Below are positions 58,201-64,000 of a DNA stretch of 64,000 nucleotides, piece after piece. Both the position numbers and the translations under genes were made by a program. The DNA is taken from assembly GCF_026212465.1 (NCBI RefSeq), contig NC_080049.1, positions 37,261,885-37,325,884 of the forward strand, in the 5' to 3' direction. The notes below the pieces were generated by a model. It was not told the origin of the DNA. It did not search any database and saw only the letters and a program-made list of their open reading frames with translations. The first letter of the stretch is position 1. Each line of letters starts with the position of its first letter. The DNA is from Amaranthus tricolor. Its lineage: Eukaryota; Streptophyta; Magnoliopsida; Caryophyllales; Amaranthaceae.

Positions 58201-61200
58201 CCGTGTGCAGAATTGTTAAAATGGCTTCTTCCTTTAGATAATTCGCAACTTCCTGTAAACCGACCTTTGTCCCCACCTTTACTTAATGCATCTCATAAAA
58301 CGAGCTTTTCAACTTCAAGTGGTTCACAACTATTTTCTTTTGGCCACTTTAGAAGTTATTCTATGTCATCACTACCGCAAAATAACACACCTGTTGCTTC
58401 ACCATCTGTTTCTGTGTCATCTCCAAAGCCTAACTTTGATTTAGAAGATTGGGATCATTTTGGATCGCAAAAATCCTTGAAATGTCCAAAAAATGGAAGT
58501 CAAGGTTTGCTGTCTTTTCGTGGAGTTCCATTGGAGCCTGAAAGATTTTCTGTTTGTTGTGGACTTGAGGGAATCTACATTCCAGGACGAAGGTGGAGAA
58601 AGCAGCTTGAAATCATTCAACCTGTTGATATTCACTCATTTGCTGCTGATTGCAATACAGATGATCTGCTTTGTGTTCAGATAAAGGTACAAATTTTTTG
58701 TAGCAGTCATGGTTTACACACTGTCATATATCTTCATTATATATAGTGTATAATGAGTGCGCATTCTCAATAGCCTTATGGCCATGATGTATATAGTGTA
58801 TACATGTTTGGTTTTGAATTGTTTACTTTGCAGAATATCTGTCCAACGCATGCACCAGATATTGTTGTATACATAGATGCTATTACTATTATCTTGGAAG
58901 AGGCATCAAAAGCAGGTCCACCTTTGTCTATTCCAGTTGCATGTATTGAAGCTGGAACGGGGCATAGTCTGCCAAATTTGGCCTTGAGGTTCTTATTCCT
59001 GGAAACTTGTTTAATTTTGGCTGTTTTAGTGTTCAGATTCCCCTTATCTTTTTTACGTGTTGATGTTTCATTTTCTTGGAGGTGTATCTAGTTAAGTGAT
59101 TTTTGTATTGGACTATGGGTAGAGTAAAAATCCATCATTTGAAGAGCACTACCACCCACCCTATTGGGTGGATGTTTCATCCCATGGAAAGTTTACTCTT
59201 CTACTTGCATGATTTTACGATGGTTAGAGCATCATCTCTCTTATTTTACTTGCATTAGTTTGCTTTGAAGGGTAGTCTATTCTATATACCCCTTTTGACA
59301 TCAGGTTTGCTTGCTTAGATGTACCTATCCTGGTCTCTTTTTTGCAACAAAGCCATACATTTTTTAAAGCCAACTACTTATAAATACTAATGCAGGCCTT
59401 GACTTGGAAGATTTTTTAAGAGATTATTTATGGTCGTTACTCTACACAACTTTACCTCAAACTTGTATGCCTCCTAGACTTGTGGTTTGATATATTGTGA
59501 TGTTGTCTATCATAAATGAATGGCAACTAGCATACACAATTTTAATCATTAATTATTTAGTTGGTTATCATACAAATGAAATAGTTTGATGAGAATCCTT
59601 GTGTGGTGAACCAGCCTCTGTAACAAAATTTTAAGAGAAGATTTAGAGAAGGAAGAGAGAAGAAAGAAAGAATTTAGACAGATGTAGCAGAGAAAAAGTA
59701 CAAAATTAAGGCGGAGAGAATTTAGAGGAGGGAATGATTGAGAGTATGTTCATTCATTGCCTAACCAATTATTACATAGTGGTATTTATAAACTAAACAA
59801 GTCATAACAACGTGCTGCTAATTCTAAATTGGTTACAAAGATTCTTTCTCTAGAATACCCTCATTTATAAACTAAACAAGTCTTAACAACGTGCTGCTAA
59901 TTCTAAATTGGTTACAAAGATTCTTTCTCTAGAATACCCTCATTTATAAACTAAACAAGTCTTAACAACGTGCTGCTAATTCTAATTTGGTTACAAAGAT
60001 TCTTTCTCTAGAATTCCCTCAATTAAATTCTGTTACACCATTCATCCCCCTTTGTATTCATTGCCACCTCACCCTTTTTACCTCTTCTACGATAGACTGA
60101 TATTTCTTCGGGTGGATTAGCCGGCATGACAATACCCTCACCCAGAAGAAGCACCTTGTCCTCAAGGTGGTGAGAAGGAAATGCTTAGAAGTTTATGGTA
60201 ATCCTCCCATGTAGCTACAGATTCTGCAGACCTGTGCCACTGGACCAGAATTCAGGAGAGGATGGGCTGGGAAAACGTAAGGCTAACAGTTGTTCTGGAG
60301 GAGCTTAAAAAAATCTATTCTTTAGAGGGTGGAGGGGGGCTGTCATAAGGGGTACTGAAACTGTGGGCTGGTTTGAGTTGCGAAACTTGAAAAACTGGAT
60401 GAATGAGGCTGGATGCGGGAAGATCTAACTTGTAAGCCACCTTGCCAACCTTGTGGAGATTGCATAAGGGCCAAAATGTTGAGGGGCTAATTTTTCATGT
60501 TGTCGGATGGCTAAAGATTTTTGTCTATTGGGTTGAAGTTTGAGAAAGACAAGATCCCCTTCATTAAAAGATAGTTCACGACGTTTTGCATTTGCATAGT
60601 ACTTCATGGATTATTGTCCTTTGATCAAATTAAATTAGATTTCATCCAACCTAGCATCTCGCTCCTGTAGGAGTTGTTCCAAGCTATCAACCTCCGTATA
60701 GGACTGCCTAAATCGAACCAAATGAGGAGGGGTCTCCCATACAAAGCTTGAAATGGGGGTATGTTAAGGTGGAATGAAAAGATGTGTTATAACAAAATTT
60801 AGCTCATGAAATCCACTTAGCCCATTGTTTCAGATGCCCACTAATAAAACAACGTGGAAAAGTTTCTAAGCCTTTGTTGGTGCCTTGCAAACGTAAGAGT
60901 TTTCTCAAAAAAGCACTCAAAAATATATGATCTTTATCATACACAATGGATGTTGGGAACCCATGTAAGCGCACCACCTCCTTGACAAACAAAGTAGCTA
61001 TTGTGATGGCTGTGAAAGGATGTTTCAAGCCTACAAAATGAGCGTATTTCGTGAACCCGTCCACGACCACAAGCACAGTGTCAAAGCTGTAAGATCTAGG
61101 AAGTCCCTCCACAAAATCCGTTGATATGTGCTCCCAAACTTTAGTGGCAATTGGTAGTGGCTAAACCGGCTGGAGTTTGATAAGGCGCCTTTTGTTGCTG

Positions 61201-63496
61201 ACAAATCTTGCATCGGCGTACATAATAGGTACTTGTTTAAGAATGCCTTCCCAAAACCACTGCATGGCTAAACGTCGATAAGTCTTAACTTCACCCCCAT
61301 TCCCCATAAGTGGAGAATTATGATATACTTGCAATAACACTGGAATGTAGGGGAGAATTTGGCTAGTACAAAACGACCTTTATAAAATAAGTGACCTTGA
61401 TTAAGTGTAAACCCAGTAATCGTATATGTAACCTTCTACAAATCAGATTTAATGCGAGTCAAAGTAGTGTCCTTATCAACCTCGCGTCGCAACTGCTCCC
61501 AGCCAATGGTGACTGAGCTGATTGTTGTACACAATTCATGGTTGTTAGCTTGGTGTCTCTTGCGTCAACCACCTTATTAGTGGTGCCAGGATTATAAACA
61601 ATGGTGAAATCAAAGCCTAGCAATTCCATGGCCTTCTTCTGATACTCAGCCCCAATTTCCCTTTGCTCCAGTATGAATTTCAAACTGGATATATATAACG
61701 AGACTTTAATTAGTAAACAATGGTGGTGATCAGAAAGTAGGGAATTAGTGAGGTAAGAATACCCGTAACAGTAGTCTGTTGGCCATGTCTTTGCTCTTTA
61801 TGATTAGCTCATTACTAGATGGAAGCTAGAGATAAAATGTAAGAGGCCCTCTTAACATTAAATACTTCCTTCTAATATATTTCCATTTTGTTGGGGTATC
61901 CTTCTATATACGCTTTTGATGCATATTGCACCTGATCTTATTCTTGTTGGATGTATTTTACTTTTGCTAAATGCTGAAAATCCACATGAACACTTCTAAA
62001 AACTATACTGATTCCTGGGAGGATCTCGTAGTCGTTGGTCAAGCAATGTCTATTATGCCATGTTGCTGATTATACTTGTATAGTGCCACTTTTGTATCGG
62101 TTCAAGTACTTTTTTCTCTGTAGTAATGTCCCTTTCTTTATGTGCAAATTTAATCTTTGTAAAAGTCTTTGTCATGTTTATTTCTATTAGCTTAGCCATT
62201 ATCCAATTGCTAGCATAGTCTCTAAGGTGTTGTGATGTTTTCCATGGACCTTAATTTGGAACCCATCTCATATAGACTTTTTACCTCCTCTATGCAATTG
62301 TTTTTTGTGTTTGGAAGTCTTGGCAATTTTTTCTTGTTGTCATATGTTTTGGTGAATGACAATTAAAATTTTTACTACTGTATTGTGGCCGCTAGTGTTA
62401 AAAAATTAATTTACCTTGTAAATAATTACTGAAGTTCTATATGGCTACTGTTGCTTTGTCAATTATTTCTGGTGATATTTTCATGGTTGAATTGTAATTT
62501 ATTATGTCATTGCAGGAGAGGTGAAGAACACTCTTTTATTCTCAAGCCAGATATTCCAGTCTTAAAAAAATCAAAGATATCTGATGTCAGAACTATGAAG
62601 GTGCACTCAAAAGCTGGAAGCAAAGCAACAAGTATAGGGCTTCCTCCTGTAACTATTGAAGGAACAAAAGATATTTCTGCTTCCCATAAGTATGCTATAC
62701 TGATATCATGTCGCTGTAACTACTCTGGTAATCGATATTGCTCAAAAAAGTAGTCCATTGATTCATTATGTGAAGAGTTCTATTGTTAACTTGTATATAT
62801 CTGTAGAATCAAGACTTTTTTTTAAGAAGCCCACTGATTGGCGACCACGTATCTCAAGGGACTTTATGATATCAGTTGCTTCTGAAATATCAAATGAAAC
62901 TCTGGATTTTACTGGAAAAGTCTCTCAGCTGCCAGTTCAGGTTTTGCCTACAACATCTATAGACTCTTCGTACTTCTTGAGTTGAAATGCATTGTGTAAT
63001 GGTTTTAAATTTTCAGGTGTTGACTCTTCAGGCGTCAAACCTTACATCTGAAGATCTTACCTTGACCATACTTGCTCCAGCATCATTTACACCTCCTCCC
63101 TCAGTACTGTCACTGAATTCTACGCCATCATCACCAATGAGCCCATTTAATGGATATGCTATTACAGAAAGATTAAGTGCAGTAGCTCAATTGGCTGAGT
63201 CCCGAAGTGGTGCCCAGCCTTTTTTTTCTGATTCGCAGGCTGCTCCAGTTCCGATTACTGCTTCGAGCTGTACTCACTTGTGGTTGCATAGCAGTATTCC
63301 TTTAGGGTAGTTACCACTCAACTTTTTTGGTCTGCTTATCTTGTTAACATATATTCTAAGAGTTCAATTTTGGTGTTTTTTGGTCTTATCAGGTGTGTAC
63401 CTTCTCAATCCACTGCCAAAATCAAGCTTGAGTTGCTCCCATTGACAGATGGCATAATTACTCTTGATACTTTGCAGATTTATGTTAAGGAGAAAG
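55231..63496 (+). CDS. TRIPP: TRIPP-like plant-specific TRAPPII complex subunit, nine exons, 3' end outside the window
   Basis: Exons 55231-55564, 55682-55759, 55866-56395, 58072-58686, 58834-58988, 62516-62727, 62807-62940, 63017-63306 and 63393-63496 join in phase for 817 codons. The start [10 protein letters not shown] and many blocks match what I remember of Arabidopsis At3g17900: [49 protein letters not shown], then [19 protein letters not shown] and [11 protein letters not shown]. That protein, TRIPP, binds the TRAPPII complex, which acts as a Rab-A exchange factor in post-Golgi traffic and cytokinesis. No membrane segment or catalytic motif is seen. The exon 9 donor (GAAAG/GTAATT) implies at least one more exon, which I do not find before 64000. 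Intron 5 (58989-62515) holds an antisense gypsy remnant. No internal stop was found in the joined exons. Confidence 0.8.
55258..55314 (+). repeat. GCATCA hexanucleotide repeat coding a Ser-Ala tract in the TRIPP-like protein
   Basis: About eight GCATCA units, one changed to GCATCG, encode alternating Ala and Ser at residues 10-28. The tract is in frame. Arabidopsis has no such tract at this place as far as I recall. Confidence 0.9.
59619..60037 (-). repeat. 3' LTR of a degenerate gypsy element in intron 5 of the TRIPP-like gene
   Basis: The block begins TGTAACAAAATT and ends TCTGTTACA, which are perfect 7-bp inverted ends. On the minus strand a purine tract (AAAGGGGGATGAATGG) precedes it, at 60038 and above. 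This order shows it is the 3' LTR of the minus-strand element whose pol lies to the right. It is 419 bp long. Confidence 0.8.
59785..60021. repeat. Three 79-bp tandem copies inside the LTR
   Basis: Units begin TTTATAAACTAAACAAGTC at 59785, 59864 and 59943. They are nearly identical, so the expansion is much younger than the decay of the adjoining pol. Confidence 0.92.
60300..61690 (-). pseudogene. Ty3/gypsy pol 3' part (RNase H end and integrase), decayed, antisense in the TRIPP-like gene
   Basis: From right to left on the minus strand: an RNase H end ([18 protein letters not shown], about 61570-61620), integrase zinc and core remains with the [13 protein letters not shown] block near 61040-61080, a [16 protein letters not shown] block near 60940-60985, and the integrase C-terminus ([18 protein letters not shown], then HFGPYAI) near 60450-60580. 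Stops and frameshifts break it. Reverse transcriptase and the 5' LTR are absent, so it is 5'-truncated. Confidence 0.8.
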
Positions 63497-64000
63497 GTAA
63501 TTAAATATTACATATTAAATGAAGTCATCTTGTCCATCCCTTTGTGTAAGTCCTTCATTTGAAATTTCTTCATTCTGTGTTTTGAGTATTCTTTATAGAG
63601 GCGATCTCTCATGTTGATTTGTTTTGACTCATGTAGCCACCCAAATTGTTGGGAACTTGGGATTAGGGCTTTCGAAGCGTGTTTCAGTCTTAATATTTTT
63701 GAAAACATGTTATAAAAATTATAAAAAGTATATATAAATTCTATATATTGAGACGAATCTAACAAGTTCATACTTGAATATATTTTATCTCGTGTATAGC
63801 TAGAGTTGTTTAATGGGTCGGGTCAAATTCTTAACGGGCCAGGCCGGGTTGCTGATGCTGTCGGACCAGGATGAGGCAAAGCCCTTTTGACCGGCCCCAA
63901 GCTCGGCCCTTTAAGACTTTATTCAATCTTACAGTAATAAATTTATTTGTTTACCCACAACTCCAACCTACTGTAGATCATCAACAAGCAATAGCAACAT
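63497..64000. other. Intron 9 of the TRIPP-like gene, with a repeat-like segment at its end
   Basis: No further exon was recognised. At about 63810-63915 GGGTCGGGTCAAATTC, then ACGGGCCAGGCCGGG resembles the GC-rich ends of the dispersed repeat type seen at 52467-52969. Confidence 0.45.

Noticed and set aside
1..64000. CRISPR array, bacterial operon or viral genome
   Set aside because: Gene structure is that of a plant nucleus; direct repeats seen are LTRs and tandem repeats without spacer arrays.

Overview
The window looks like nuclear DNA of a eudicot plant. It is AT-rich, its genes have many short exons with GT-AG introns, and the gene families are plant ones (P4 flippase, PTST-type CBM48 protein, HD-Zip I factor, plant-specific TRAPPII subunit). 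Much of the rest is transposon sequence of several ages. I cannot name the species.

Layout. 1-1790: 5'-truncated, decayed LINE on the minus strand. 1795-8265: first 15 exons of an ALA3-like P4-ATPase (minus), running off the left edge; the LINE lies in its next intron, same orientation. 8851-12170: small foldback elements, a decayed Ty1/copia 3' end and degenerate tandem repeats. About 12190-29567: an old Ty3/gypsy Tat-type element (plus), split at its protease by a young 11.7-kb Tekay/Del-type chromovirus (15531-27223, minus). The young element has two nearly identical 2.5-kb LTRs, a 5-bp target duplication (CATAG), an initiator-Met primer site, a polypurine tract, a gag-pol frame broken only by three stop codons, and an intact extra acidic ORF ahead of gag.

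30012-40407: eight-exon PTST2/3-like starch-granule protein gene (plus), with introns enlarged by a copia fragment, a foldback element, a 211-bp tandem duplication and an LTR-like block. 41728-41960: frameshifted UBX-domain fragment (minus). 43000-43797: foldback transposon. 45236-45839: LTR-like block next to the start of a two-exon plastid-type 'small multi-drug export' membrane protein gene (45947-48499, plus). 48889-51066: three-exon HD-Zip class I gene (minus). 55231-63496 and beyond: TRIPP-like TRAPPII subunit gene (plus), with an antisense gypsy remnant in intron 5; its last exon lies beyond the window.

The host genes are unrelated housekeeping or regulatory loci and form no cluster. 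The main novelty candidate is the young chromovirus: an intact acidic pre-gag ORF beside a gag-pol with three stops, between LTRs that differ by only one substitution I could find. All exon joins were worked out by eye from GT/AG sites, reading phase and remembered family sequences. No alignment or database search was run.
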